Shown here: positions 50,014 to 58,387 of the stretch, piece by piece
Numbering within the stretch: the first letter of the stretch is position 1
Layout of the letters: each line of letters opens with the position of its first letter
The notes under the pieces: generated by a model
Told to the model about the DNA's origin: nothing
Seen by the model: the letters and a program-made list of their open reading frames with translations, nothing else
Databases searched by the model: none
Translations under genes and position numbers: made by a program
Assembly (NCBI GenBank): GCA_027494015.1
Contig: JAOSJP010000001.1
Span: 496,001 to 560,000, forward strand
DNA: 64,000 nucleotides
Direction: 5' to 3'
Source: Anaerolineae bacterium
GTDB lineage: Bacteria; Chloroflexota; Anaerolineae; Aggregatilineales; Aggregatilineaceae

Positions 50014-50850
50014 TCACTCGGAAGGAGCGGGCAGGGAGGATGACCAGACAGCGCCGGGAAAGGTCCCGATGCCGGCGTGAATGCCGACGCGCTTGTACAT
50101 GAGCACATCGCCAAACGGCTCGCCGAGGATGCCGTCGTGAATGGCCCAGGAGCGACCGGTGATCGAGCGCCAGGCGTCTGGCGGGCGGAAGGGTGTGGAG
50201 CCGTCGAGACGGGCGTGAAGCGCTCCGCCCGGCTGGAATCCGTGATGGATGGAGCGCATCTTCTGCTGGCCGCGCGAATAGGCGAAGCCGTAGCGCTCGA
50301 AGGTGATCGCGTTGTGGTAGAAGAGCGGCTCGATGAAGAACAGGGCGTGCCCCATGCGGCTGACAAATTCCTCGAAGGTGGGCAATGCGGCGCGGAACAG
50401 GCGCAGCCCGGCCCGTACCTGGCCCGGCCCAAGCCCGGCGTGCATGGCGCGCACTTCTTCGGGGATGTTGCGCGCGCGGGTGCCAAGCTGCGTGTCGCGG
50501 CCCTGCTCGTCAACGTCAATATTGAAGCGCGGAGAAGCGGGGTCGTTGGCCACAACCAGCAGAACGACCAACTGGGCGTGGGGCGTGTCGCCCATGTGCA
50601 GGATAATGGCCGGCTCAGCTTCATCGGCTGCGCTGTAGACGGAGATTTCGACGGAGCTGCTGCCGGCGGGACAGCGAAAATGCACCTGGGGATGGTCACC
50701 GGCGGCTGGATCGTAGGGGGCGATACCCAGCCGCGCGTAGGCCCAGGCAGGGATCAGCGTCGCGTACACAGCGCGCTTCTGCGCCTGCGACAGGTCGTTG
50801 ATCTGGCGAATGGTGCCAGGCAGGCGCTCTGGCTCTGCGTGCGCAGTCAT
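50014..50850 (-). CDS. Hypothetical protein, 278 aa
   Basis: No family recognised. From the ATG at 50850 it reads as a soluble mixed alpha/beta protein with a beta-rich domain (PQVHFRCPAGSSSVEISVYSAADEAEPAIILHMGDTPHAQLVVLLVVAND) and a later aromatic block (MGHALFFIEPLFYHNAITFERYGFAYSRGQQKMRSIHHGF). The first part resembles a family of proteins that accompany small-molecule-binding domains, but I cannot name it. It begins 10 bp after the smpB stop and is probably cotranscribed with it. Confidence 0.6.
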   Translation of the reverse strand: MTAHAEPERLPGTIRQINDLSQAQKRAVYATLIPAWAYARLGIAPYDPAAGDHPQVHFRCPAGSSSVEISVYSAADEAEPAIILHMGDTPHAQLVVLLVVANDPASPRFNIDVDEQGRDTQLGTRARNIPEEVRAMHAGLGPGQVRAGLRLFRAALPTFEEFVSRMGHALFFIEPLFYHNAITFERYGFAYSRGQQKMRSIHHGFQPGGALHARLDGSTPFRPPDAWRSITGRSWAIHDGILGEPFGDVLMYKRVGIHAGIGTFPGAVWSSSLPAPSE

Positions 50851-50860
50851 GGCCTGGCAG

Positions 50861-51319
50861 CTAGTCGCGCTCGCGAAGAGACCGCTCGATCTGGCGCTGG
50901 CTGTCGCGCTTGCGCAGCGCCTCGCGCTTGTCGTACTGCCGCTTGCCACGCGCCAGGGCGATCTCCACTTTGGCCCGCCCGCGCACCAGGTAGAGCTGCG
51001 TGGGGATCAGGGTCAGTCCCTTCTCCTGCACGCGGGCGAGAATCCGCTCGATCTCCTTGCGGTGCAGCAGCAGCTTGCGCGGGCGCAGCGGATCATGCCC
51101 ATAGCGGCCCGCCTGGTCGTAGGAGGCGATGTGCGTGTTGATCAGCCACAGCTCGCCGTCGCGCGGCAGGATGTACCCCTCGCGCAGGTTGACGTGCCCG
51201 GCGCGAATGGACTTGATCTCAGAGCCAGTGAGAACCAGCCCGGCCTCAAAGGCATCCAGCAGCTCGTAATCGTGCCGCGCCTTGCGGTTGGTCGAGATGA
51301 CCTTGCGATTTTCGCTCAC
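50861..51319 (-). CDS. smpB: SsrA-binding protein SmpB
   Basis: 152 residues, typical length. Diagnostic stretches are ISTNRKARHDYELLDAFEAGLVLTGSEIKSIR, VNLREGYILPRDGELWLINTHIASYDQA, RPRKLLLHRKEIERI, and GRAKVEIALARGKRQYDKREALRKRDSQR at the C-terminus. It delivers tmRNA to stalled ribosomes. The tmRNA gene itself was not seen in this window. It lies 13 bp downstream of the S41 peptidase gene, same strand. Confidence 0.97.
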   Translation of the reverse strand: MSENRKVISTNRKARHDYELLDAFEAGLVLTGSEIKSIRAGHVNLREGYILPRDGELWLINTHIASYDQAGRYGHDPLRPRKLLLHRKEIERILARVQEKGLTLIPTQLYLVRGRAKVEIALARGKRQYDKREALRKRDSQRQIERSLRERD

Positions 51320-51332
51320 GGTGAGTCACCTG

Positions 51333-52574
51333 TCACTGGAGAGTCTGAGCTTCTGGCTCAGCGATGTCTGCGCTCTGCGTCATATGTGCCAGGGCCGCTT
51401 CGATGAATGGATCGCTCTCAGTATCGGCGTCGGAGTCGTCTACCATCACATCGGGAGTGAGGCCCTGATCCTGGATCGGCGTTTCATCGGGCGTGAACCA
51501 CAAGGCTACCGTCACATGCACCTGCGAGCCGCCCGGCAGATCGTGGACGTGCTGCACCGATCCCTTGCCGAAGCTGGGCTGGCCGATGAGCGCGGCGCGC
51601 CCGCGATCCTGCAGCGCGCCGGCCACAACCTCGGACGCGCTGGCGCTCCCGCCGTCCATGAGCACGACAAGCGAGATTTCTTCGGCGACCTGGCCGGCCT
51701 GAGAGCGGTAGATGGAGCGGCGTCCTTTCCGGTCCTGCTGGGTCACGACCACGCCTTCGTCGAGGAACAGGTCGCTCACGCTCACCGCCTGGTCGAGCAA
51801 TCCCCCGGGGTTACCGCGCAGGTCGAGGATCAGCCCCGCAACTCCCTGCTCGATCAGCGCCTCAATCTCCCCTTCGAGCAGCTCGGTGGCCCGGTCGTTG
51901 AAAGTGAACAGGCGCACGTACCCGATGCCCTCATACGTGTCGGCGATGACGGTGGGCAGCTCGACGCGGGCGCGCGTGATCGTCGCCGTGAAGCGCGCGC
52001 CATCAGCCGGGCGGAAGATGGAGAGGGTCACCTGGCTGCCAACCTCACCACGCAGCCGCCCAACCGCAGCCTCCAGTGTCCAGCCAGCAATGGATACGCC
52101 ATCTACCTCTTCGATCACGTCCTGGGCCAGCAGGCCCGCCTCTTTCGCCGGGAACCCTGAGAACAAGGCCGTGATCACCAGTCGCCCGTCCGCGTCCAGG
52201 CCCACATACGCGCCGATGCCGCCGAACTCCCCGGCGAGGGTTTGCCGGTCGTAGGCCGCTGTCTGGGGTGGGGCGAAGAATGTGTAGCGGTCTCCGGCTG
52301 CGGAGAGGAGTCCCTGAGCGGCGCCGTAGATCAGCTCCTGATCGGCGGGCAGCTCGTGGTAGAACTCGTCTTCGAGAATGGCCCAGCTTTGCCAGAACAG
52401 GTCAAACTCGTCCGTGTTGTGCGGCGAATCCATCTGATCGGCAAACCAGACTCCGCCGACGAAAGCGGCGGCGGCGATGAGCGCCCCGGCGAACAGCAAC
52501 TGCGTCCGCAGCGGTGAGGTGAGGCGTTTCGCCGGAGCGGAGGGGGGATCGTCGCCTGGGTTGTGGACGAGCAT
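51333..52574 (-). CDS. S41 family C-terminal-processing protease (CtpA-like), copy A
   Basis: 413 residues from the ATG at 52574. One N-terminal membrane helix at about residues 25-45 is followed by an extracytoplasmic domain with a PDZ (GGIGAYVGLDADGRLVITALF, GLLAQDVIEEVDGVSIAG) and the S41 catalytic core (GLILDLRGNPGGLL, MDGGSASASEVVAGAL with the active Ser, GQPSFGKGSVQ with the active Lys). It cleaves C-terminal peptides of envelope proteins. The gene lies 49 bp after a paralogous gene of the same family. Confidence 0.93.
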   Translation of the reverse strand: MLVHNPGDDPPSAPAKRLTSPLRTQLLFAGALIAAAAFVGGVWFADQMDSPHNTDEFDLFWQSWAILEDEFYHELPADQELIYGAAQGLLSAAGDRYTFFAPPQTAAYDRQTLAGEFGGIGAYVGLDADGRLVITALFSGFPAKEAGLLAQDVIEEVDGVSIAGWTLEAAVGRLRGEVGSQVTLSIFRPADGARFTATITRARVELPTVIADTYEGIGYVRLFTFNDRATELLEGEIEALIEQGVAGLILDLRGNPGGLLDQAVSVSDLFLDEGVVVTQQDRKGRRSIYRSQAGQVAEEISLVVLMDGGSASASEVVAGALQDRGRAALIGQPSFGKGSVQHVHDLPGGSQVHVTVALWFTPDETPIQDQGLTPDVMVDDSDADTESDPFIEAALAHMTQSADIAEPEAQTLQ

Positions 52575-52623
52575 GGGGTACCGTCTCCCGTCTAGGTGCT
52601 GGTTCTGTTGCTGAACGCGCCGC

Positions 52624-53835
52624 CTAACGGACGGCCTGGGCGCGGGATGCTGCCAGATAGCGGATGGCTTCGCCCAACTCGACATCGCGCCCGTCTTCCG
52701 CCGGAATCATGGCGATGTCCGGCGCAAGGCCCTGGCCGTCCAGAGCCGCGCGCGCGGGCGTGAACCATTCGGCAGAGGTGATATGGATGGACGACCCGTC
52801 AGACAGGCGGAAGATGAGTTGGACCGATCCCTTGCCGTAGGTCTTCTGGCCGATGAGGATGCCCCGTCCCCGGTCGCGCAGGGCGCCGGCGACCAGTTCG
52901 GCGGCGCTGGCCGTGCCGTGATCCACCAGCACCACCAGCGGCTGACCGAGGGCTGCCCCGCCCGGCTGGGCGAGAGTCTCTGTCTCCCCGCCGCGCGTGC
53001 GCTCGTAGAAGACAACGCCACCGTCGAGGAACTCCGACGCCACTGCCACCGACTCCTGCAGCAGGCCACCAGAGTTGCCGCGCAGGTCGAGGATCAGCCC
53101 TTCAGCACCCTGCGCCTCAAGGTCGGCGAGGGCTGTGCGCAGCTCTTCCGGCGTGCGCGCCGTGAAGCGGATGATCTGCACATAGCCCAGGCTGGGGGCC
53201 TCGTGCAGCACGCGCCAGACCACCGAGGGCACCATCACCACCTCAAAGGCGATGAAGGTATCGCGCGAAGTCGCGGCGTCGGGCTGGCGGACCGTCAGTG
53301 TCACGCCCCGCCCTTCGCCGACCTCACCGCGCAACAGCCGATCCACGACATCCAGGCGTTCCTGCGGGGAAATCGGCACGTTGTCAACTGCCAGCAGCAG
53401 GTCGCCATCGGTGATGCCAGCGCGAGCCGCCGGGCCATCACGAAAAGGGAAGAGCACCAGGTCGCCGCGCTCGTCGCGTTTAACCTGCACGCCGATGCCC
53501 CCGTATTGACCGGCCAGCACCTCGGACTCGTTCTGGGCGACTGGCGGATCAATGAAGAAGGTGAAAGGATCGTTGAGCGCGCCCAGAAAACCGCGTATGG
53601 CCGCGTACTCCATCTCCGCATGAGGCGGAAGCGCGCGCAGGTAGTTCTGCTCCAGCAAATGCTCCACTTCGTCGAGCAGGCCGAACTGCGGGGCGCTGCG
53701 CTCCTGGGCGGTTGCAGGCACGCGGTCGCGCAGCACGAACCCGGCGAAGAAGGCCGTTCCCAGCAGAGCGCCGAGCAGCGCACCACGCGCCAGGGCGTCT
53801 ACTAGCCGGCGTCTGAAGGAAGCAGGACGTTTCAT
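52624..53835 (-). CDS. S41 family C-terminal-processing protease (CtpA-like), copy B
   Basis: 403 residues from the ATG at 53835 with GAGAGAG upstream. Same architecture as its downstream neighbour: a membrane anchor (residues about 16-35), a PDZ with GGIGVQVKRDERGDLVLFPF, then LILDLRGNSGGLL, VDHGTASAAELVAGAL (Ser) and GQKTYGKGSVQL (Lys). The two are clear tandem paralogues but divergent, so this is an old duplication. It is the first gene of the unit that continues through copy A, smpB and the 278-aa gene. Confidence 0.93.
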   Translation of the reverse strand: MKRPASFRRRLVDALARGALLGALLGTAFFAGFVLRDRVPATAQERSAPQFGLLDEVEHLLEQNYLRALPPHAEMEYAAIRGFLGALNDPFTFFIDPPVAQNESEVLAGQYGGIGVQVKRDERGDLVLFPFRDGPAARAGITDGDLLLAVDNVPISPQERLDVVDRLLRGEVGEGRGVTLTVRQPDAATSRDTFIAFEVVMVPSVVWRVLHEAPSLGYVQIIRFTARTPEELRTALADLEAQGAEGLILDLRGNSGGLLQESVAVASEFLDGGVVFYERTRGGETETLAQPGGAALGQPLVVLVDHGTASAAELVAGALRDRGRGILIGQKTYGKGSVQLIFRLSDGSSIHITSAEWFTPARAALDGQGLAPDIAMIPAEDGRDVELGEAIRYLAASRAQAVR

Positions 53836-53966
53836 GGGTCGCGTTCTCTCTCCGAATGACACCGGAATTCTAACATACAATCCGGCAGAGTCTATGCCCG
53901 CTGACTACCCCGAATGGCACAGAGCCATTATCATTATCACATGAGGACGCTTATGGAGAAGCCCGA

Positions 53967-54022
53967 TTGAGCGCGCTCAACCAATAACCGACAACCAGTA
54001 ACCAATCACCAATAACCCAGCA
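53967..54022. repeat. Palindrome and degenerate CCAATAACC repeats before the REC kinase gene
   Basis: TTGAGCGCGCTCAA (53967-53980) is a perfect 14-bp palindrome. It is followed by AACCAATAACCGACAACC-type degenerate repeats (CAATAACC occurs twice, plus CAGTAACC and CAATCACC) to about 54020, ending where the GGAGG ribosome-binding site begins. Similar strings are common as low-complexity junk. Confidence 0.5.
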
Positions 54023-54043
54023 TTGTTCAGCCCGGAGGCACCA

Positions 54044-55702
54044 ATGCAGACGCGCAAGCCACTGGTCCTGGTAGCTGATGATGAGCAGAACGCCGTTCTT
54101 CTGCTGCACCGGGTTCTGGAGCGTGAAGGGTTCGCCGTAGAGAGCGCGCGCGACGGGGTAGCGGCCCTGGAAAAAGCGCGCGCGCTGAAGCCCGATCTGA
54201 TTCTGCTGGACGTGCAGATGCCACGCCTGAACGGGTTTGAAGTCACGGCGCGGCTGCGCGAAGACCCGGAGACAGCGCGCATCCCCGTGATCTTTGTCAC
54301 GGCTGCCGCGCGCGAGCCATCGGACGTGGCGCACGGCCTGCAACTGGGCGCGGATGATTATATCCGCAAGCCGTATGATTATCACGAGCTGGTCGCCCGG
54401 GCCATCAGCAAGATGCGCGCGCGCCAGCTTGAAGACCGGCTCCAGCGACGCAACGCTGAGCTTGAGGCGCTGGTGCGCGTCGGGGCCGAGTTCAACCAAC
54501 GGTTGGCGCTCCCGGAGCTTACCAGACGAATCATCAACATCATCACCCAGGAGTTCTCTGCCCACTTTGTGAAGCTGTATTTGTTCGATGAGGATGGGCA
54601 GCCGGTCTTGTGTCATGACACCGTGCACGGGGAGATCGGCCAGGCTGAAGCACGCGCGTTGCTGGAGCGCCCTGGCTCGGTCGCCGGGCGCGTGTATCGC
54701 ACAGGCGAGCCGTTCTTGCAGGCTGAGCTTGCCGACGAGTTCGACTATCTGAGTGCGCAGGGGCTTGGCTCCGCGCTGGCGGTTCCGCTTCACCATCATA
54801 ACCAGCTCCTGGGAATTCTGGTGGTGGCGCACAGCGAGCCGGGATTCTATGGCGAAAGCAAGCTGCGTATGGCGCGCTCCATCGGCGAGCAGGCGGCGCT
54901 GGCCGTGCGCAATGCGCAGCTCTATGCGGCGCTCCACTCCTATGCGCAGAACCTGGAAGCGATGGTCGAAGAACGAACCCGCGAGCTTCGCTCGGCCCAG
55001 ACAGCGCTCATCCAGGCTGAGAAGCTCGCGGCGCTGGGCCGCCTGTCAGCGGGGATTGCGCACGAGGTCAATAATCCGCTTCAGCCGATTCTGAGCACCC
55101 TGGAAGTTGCCATCGAGGACATTGCCAGTGGGCTGCCAGTCGATCCGCAGAGCCTGCGCATTGCTGAGCAGGAGGTGCAGCGAATCAAAGGCACTGTGGC
55201 GCGGCTGCTGGATTTCGCGCGTCCGAGCGCCGGGGAGATGATCCCGGTGAGCCTGCCCGCTCTGGCTGAGGAGGTCGTCCTGCTCACGCATAAGCAGTTG
55301 GAGCGCATGGACATTCGCGTATCCAAGTCCTTCCAGCAAGTACCGCTGGTGCAGGGCACTCCGGCCCAGTTGAAACAGGTGCTGTTGAATCTGGTGCTCA
55401 ACGCAGCCCAGTCTATGGCTGAGGGAGGCGATCTCTCTATCGAGGTGTATCCCGAAGGACAGGGGGTAGTTCTGGCCGTTTCGGATACGGGGATGGGCAT
55501 AGACAGCGAGTCGGTTGACCGTATCTTCGAGCCGTTCTATTCGACCAAGAGCGATGGCACCGGCCTGGGGCTTTCAGTGACTTATGGCATCGTGCAGGGG
55601 CATGCGGGGACGATTCACGTTCGCAGCCAGGCAGGCAAAGGCAGCCAGTTTGCCGTCTGGCTGCCCTGCCAACGACCGGACTCCGCGCAGCCGCCCCTCT
55701 AG
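54044..55702 (+). CDS. Hybrid REC-GAF-histidine kinase
   Basis: 552 residues from the ATG at 54044 (GGAGG upstream). It has an N-terminal receiver domain with acidic pocket VADDEQ and phospho-acceptor Asp at residue 56 (LLDVQMP), a GAF domain (residues about 150-300), a coiled coil (MVEERTRELRSAQTALIQAEKLAALGRL), a HisKA box with His at 340 (GIAHEVNNPLQ) and HATPase motifs NLVLNAAQSM, SDTGMGID, GTGLGLSVTYGI. The HEVNNPL form is typical of NtrB-like kinases. The receiver at the N-terminus means it is probably itself controlled by an upstream kinase. No DNA-binding partner adjacent. Confidence 0.93.
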   Translation: MQTRKPLVLVADDEQNAVLLLHRVLEREGFAVESARDGVAALEKARALKPDLILLDVQMPRLNGFEVTARLREDPETARIPVIFVTAAAREPSDVAHGLQLGADDYIRKPYDYHELVARAISKMRARQLEDRLQRRNAELEALVRVGAEFNQRLALPELTRRIINIITQEFSAHFVKLYLFDEDGQPVLCHDTVHGEIGQAEARALLERPGSVAGRVYRTGEPFLQAELADEFDYLSAQGLGSALAVPLHHHNQLLGILVVAHSEPGFYGESKLRMARSIGEQAALAVRNAQLYAALHSYAQNLEAMVEERTRELRSAQTALIQAEKLAALGRLSAGIAHEVNNPLQPILSTLEVAIEDIASGLPVDPQSLRIAEQEVQRIKGTVARLLDFARPSAGEMIPVSLPALAEEVVLLTHKQLERMDIRVSKSFQQVPLVQGTPAQLKQVLLNLVLNAAQSMAEGGDLSIEVYPEGQGVVLAVSDTGMGIDSESVDRIFEPFYSTKSDGTGLGLSVTYGIVQGHAGTIHVRSQAGKGSQFAVWLPCQRPDSAQPPL

Positions 55703-55721
55703 TGGCAGGCTGCGCGGAGTC
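55679..55721. terminator. Hairpin between convergent genes (possible bidirectional terminator)
   Basis: GACTCCGCGCAGCC (55679-55692) and GGCTGCGCGGAGTC (55708-55721) form a perfect 14-bp stem overlapping the last codons of the kinase gene. No T-tract follows on either strand. Confidence 0.45.
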
Positions 55722-55723
55722 TG

Positions 55724-56881
55724 TTACCCGTTCCAGAGCGCCTGGAAGCTGGCCAGGCCGATCTCTCCTGTGCCCAACTCGCCGCTCATGTAGCGTTGCG
55801 CTGTTTCCAGCGCGACCTCGGCGCGAAAGAGGGTATCGTGCGGGGCGGCCTGGCAGCGATTGATCCACACGCCCACCGCGTCAACATGACCCGCTGCCTG
55901 GGGGGCCTGCTGCGCGACCAGTTGCATTCCTTCCATGATAGTGTCCGCCAGCGCGCGACTCGGCTCGGCGCAGAACTCCACATACAGCGTCTTACCCAGG
56001 CCACTGCTGGCGACAACGGCGCGATAGTCAGGGCCGAGACCGGCAGTCTCCAACTGGGTGTTGAGCGTCTGGAGCAGACTCGCTACGGCGACATCCTCAA
56101 CGGGTAGCACGGTCAGCGGGCCAGGGTCTTGCCGAGCGTTATCCTCTTGGCGCAGGAAGAAACCCCACAATGCGACAACGGCGATCGCGATAAGTGCCAG
56201 GGATGCCAGCACTCCCCAGCGCCGGCGGCGTCCAGACCGGGGCCGGGGTGCCCACCGGGCGGAGTCCTCCTCCTCGCCGCTGTCCTCCAGCCGGAGCAGC
56301 GCTTCGAGGTCCACGTCGTCATCGCCGAGCGCCGCTAGCAGATCGGCGCTGTCCACCTCGGCATCTTCTTCGCTCTCCGCACCCACCGACAGCAGGTCTT
56401 GCTCGAGATCGCGGAAGGGGTCTTCGGAAGCAGCCAGCTCGATGGCGCGGGCGGCTTCGTCCTCCACCAGGTATATTTCATCAAGCTCTGGAACCGATTC
56501 TTCCTCAAAGGACTCGAAAGCAGGTGCGGGGGGCGTGAACGTCCCTTCCACCAGGGCTTCCTCTTCAGAAACGGCGGCTCTGTCATCGGCGAAGAACGCC
56601 AGAGCGCCGAGATCGGCGGGGGTGGGGAAGTGACTCTCCAACGCATCCAGCAGCTCGCGCGCTTTCAGCGCGTTCGGGTAGTCCGGGTCGAGTTCCAGGA
56701 CGCGATTCAGCGAATGATGGATTTCGTCCGCATCAGCCTGCGCGTGGGCGAGAAGCCACCAGGCGTGGACGTTTTCGCTATCTTCGTCCAGGAGCGAGCG
56801 CAGTATCTGCTCCGCCTCAGCGGTGCGGTCGTGCCTGATGTACCGGTAAGCGCGTTCCAACTGCTCGCGTGTCTCGTTCAT
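55724..56881 (-). CDS. TPR protein with acidic linker, membrane helix and external domain
   Basis: 385 residues from the ATG at 56881, which has GGAGGGAG 5-12 bp upstream. It has an N-terminal TPR pair (REQLERAYRYIRHDRTAEAEQILRSLL, DEIHHSLNRVLELDPDYPNALKARELL), a very acidic low-complexity linker (about residues 90-200), one membrane helix (WGVLASLALIAIAVVALWGFFL) and a C-terminal domain of about 150 residues outside the membrane that I do not recognise. Its topology, with the TPR inside, suggests an adaptor. Function unknown. Confidence 0.75.
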   Translation of the reverse strand: MNETREQLERAYRYIRHDRTAEAEQILRSLLDEDSENVHAWWLLAHAQADADEIHHSLNRVLELDPDYPNALKARELLDALESHFPTPADLGALAFFADDRAAVSEEEALVEGTFTPPAPAFESFEEESVPELDEIYLVEDEAARAIELAASEDPFRDLEQDLLSVGAESEEDAEVDSADLLAALGDDDVDLEALLRLEDSGEEEDSARWAPRPRSGRRRRWGVLASLALIAIAVVALWGFFLRQEDNARQDPGPLTVLPVEDVAVASLLQTLNTQLETAGLGPDYRAVVASSGLGKTLYVEFCAEPSRALADTIMEGMQLVAQQAPQAAGHVDAVGVWINRCQAAPHDTLFRAEVALETAQRYMSGELGTGEIGLASFQALWNG

Positions 56882-56924
56882 GTCGCTCCCTCCACGCGCT
56901 GCCTGACGCAACCTCATAACGGCG

Positions 56925-56952
56925 ATTATAGCCAGACTGGATTGTGGTGCAA
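56925..56952 (-). promoter_or_regulatory. Sigma-70 promoter of the TPR membrane protein gene
   Basis: On the minus strand TTGCAC (56947-56952) and TATAAT (56925-56930) with a 16-bp spacer, 44 bp before the ATG. Confidence 0.6.
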
Positions 56953-57120
56953 GGCGACGGTGGAGAGATACACCTGGATGTGTGGGCAAGTCAGGGCTGG
57001 CGAATTGCCTGGACGACACAGCTACGCAGCAAGCACGGAGGACGAGCGCGAGAAGCAAACGAAGAGCGCCATTCCTGCGCGCTCCTCGTGATCGGCGAGT
57101 ACAAGCGGATGTGCGCGAAC

Positions 57121-57206
57121 TGGTGCCCTGGAGAGGACTCGAACCTCCACGCCCGAACGGGCACAGGCCCTCAACCTGCCGCGTATACCAATTCCGCCAC
57201 CAGGGC
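57121..57206 (-). tRNA. tRNA-Leu (anticodon GAG), CCA encoded
   Basis: On the minus strand there is an acceptor GCCCTGG/CCAGGGC, an anticodon stem GCAGG/CCTGT with loop TTGAGGG (anticodon GAG), a long class II variable arm TGCCCGTTCGGGCG, and a T arm GAGGTTCGAGTCCTC. 86 nt including an encoded 3' CCA (57121-57123). The stretch 56953-57120 upstream of its 3' end shows no gene or repeat I can support. Confidence 0.96.
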
Positions 57207-57250
57207 AAGTAACCGGAATTATATACAGCGCGTCGCCGTTCTGTCAATGG

Positions 57251-57279
57251 TTGGCAACGCCGCGCGACCGGCGTACAAT
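57251..57279 (+). promoter_or_regulatory. Sigma-70 promoter of plsX-fabF
   Basis: TTGGCA (57251-57256) and TACAAT (57274-57279) with exactly 17 bp between them, 60 bp before the plsX ATG. Confidence 0.75.
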
Positions 57280-57338
57280 CGAAGACTGTGCCCTGGGCGG
57301 TTGTGGCTACGGATAGGCCCAAGACAGGACTCTGTGCG

Positions 57339-58361
57339 ATGAAGATTGCGCTCGATGCGATGGGAAGCGACCATCATCCAGCCCCTGATGTGGAAGGGGC
57401 CGTGCTGGCTGCTCGCGAGCTTGGGGTGGAGATCTTTCTGGTCGGTGACGAGACGAAGGTGCAGGCGGAGCTTGGCAGACACAACCACCAGGGACTGCCC
57501 CTGGAGATTGTGCATGCGCCGGAGGCTGTGGCCATGTCCGACAAACCGGGCGTGGTAGGCCGCGCCAAGCCAAACTCGTCAATGCATATCGGGATGCAGT
57601 TGGTCGCGGACGGGCGGGCCGATGCCTTTGTGACGGCGGGCAATACCGGCGCGGCGCTGGCTATCGCCATTCTGCATACGCTCAAGCGTATTCCTGGCGT
57701 TCACCGCCCGGCGCTGGGCGCGCTGCTCCCTTTCGGCGGCAAGGCGGTGATGGTGCTGGATATCGGCGCTAACGCTGATTGCAAGGCGGAATGGCTCGCC
57801 CAGTTCGCCGTGATGGGCAGTCTCTACGCGCGGCTCGCGCTCGGCCAGGGCAGCCCGCGTGTGGGGCTGCTCTCCAACGGTGAAGAGCTGGGCAAGGGCA
57901 CTGTGCTGGTTCAGGAAGCGGCGGAACTCCTGCAGCAGAGCGGGGTTAATTTCGTAGGAAACGTTGAGCCGAAGGAAATCCTGGGGGGCGCTGTTGATGT
58001 GGCCGTCATGGACGGCTTCTCTGGCAACGTGCTGCTCAAGTCTATGGAGGCCATTGGGGCCACCGTCTTTGATCTCATCCGCCAGGAACTGCGCGCGGAT
58101 TGGCGATCGAAGCTGGCCGGGCTGCTGGGCAGACCAGCTTTCCGGCGCGTCTACCGCCAGGTTGACCCTTTCGAGGTCGGCGGGGCACCCCTGCTGGGTG
58201 TCAACGGTGTGGTCATCATCGGGCATGGGCGCTCGAATGCGTTCGCTGTGAAGAACGCCATCCGGCAGGCCCAGCTCGCCGTATCCGGGCGGATCGTGCA
58301 GGCCATCGCTGACGGCCTGCGCGCCGCGCCCGCACAAGAAGAGATGAACAGGGCTGAGTGA
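57339..58361 (+). CDS. plsX: Phosphate acyltransferase PlsX
   Basis: 340 residues from the ATG at 57339 with AGGA upstream. Diagnostic stretches are KIALDAMGSDHHPAPDVEGA at the N-terminus, SSMHIGMQLVADGRADAFVTAGNTGA, RPALGALLPF, VLDIGANADCKAEWLAQFA, and NVEPKEILGGAVDVAVMDGFSGNVLLKS. It makes acyl-phosphate from acyl-ACP for phospholipid synthesis. fabF follows after 26 bp, the usual lipid-synthesis arrangement. Confidence 0.97.
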   Translation: MKIALDAMGSDHHPAPDVEGAVLAARELGVEIFLVGDETKVQAELGRHNHQGLPLEIVHAPEAVAMSDKPGVVGRAKPNSSMHIGMQLVADGRADAFVTAGNTGAALAIAILHTLKRIPGVHRPALGALLPFGGKAVMVLDIGANADCKAEWLAQFAVMGSLYARLALGQGSPRVGLLSNGEELGKGTVLVQEAAELLQQSGVNFVGNVEPKEILGGAVDVAVMDGFSGNVLLKSMEAIGATVFDLIRQELRADWRSKLAGLLGRPAFRRVYRQVDPFEVGGAPLLGVNGVVIIGHGRSNAFAVKNAIRQAQLAVSGRIVQAIADGLRAAPAQEEMNRAE

Positions 58362-58387
58362 AAAACGCAAGCAAAAGGACGAGCACA

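Noticed and set aside
56882..57322. Open frame extending the TPR protein upstream across the tRNA-Leu gene
   Set aside because: The stretch reads through the tRNA in antisense, has no ribosome-binding site, and the ATG at 56881 has an excellent one.
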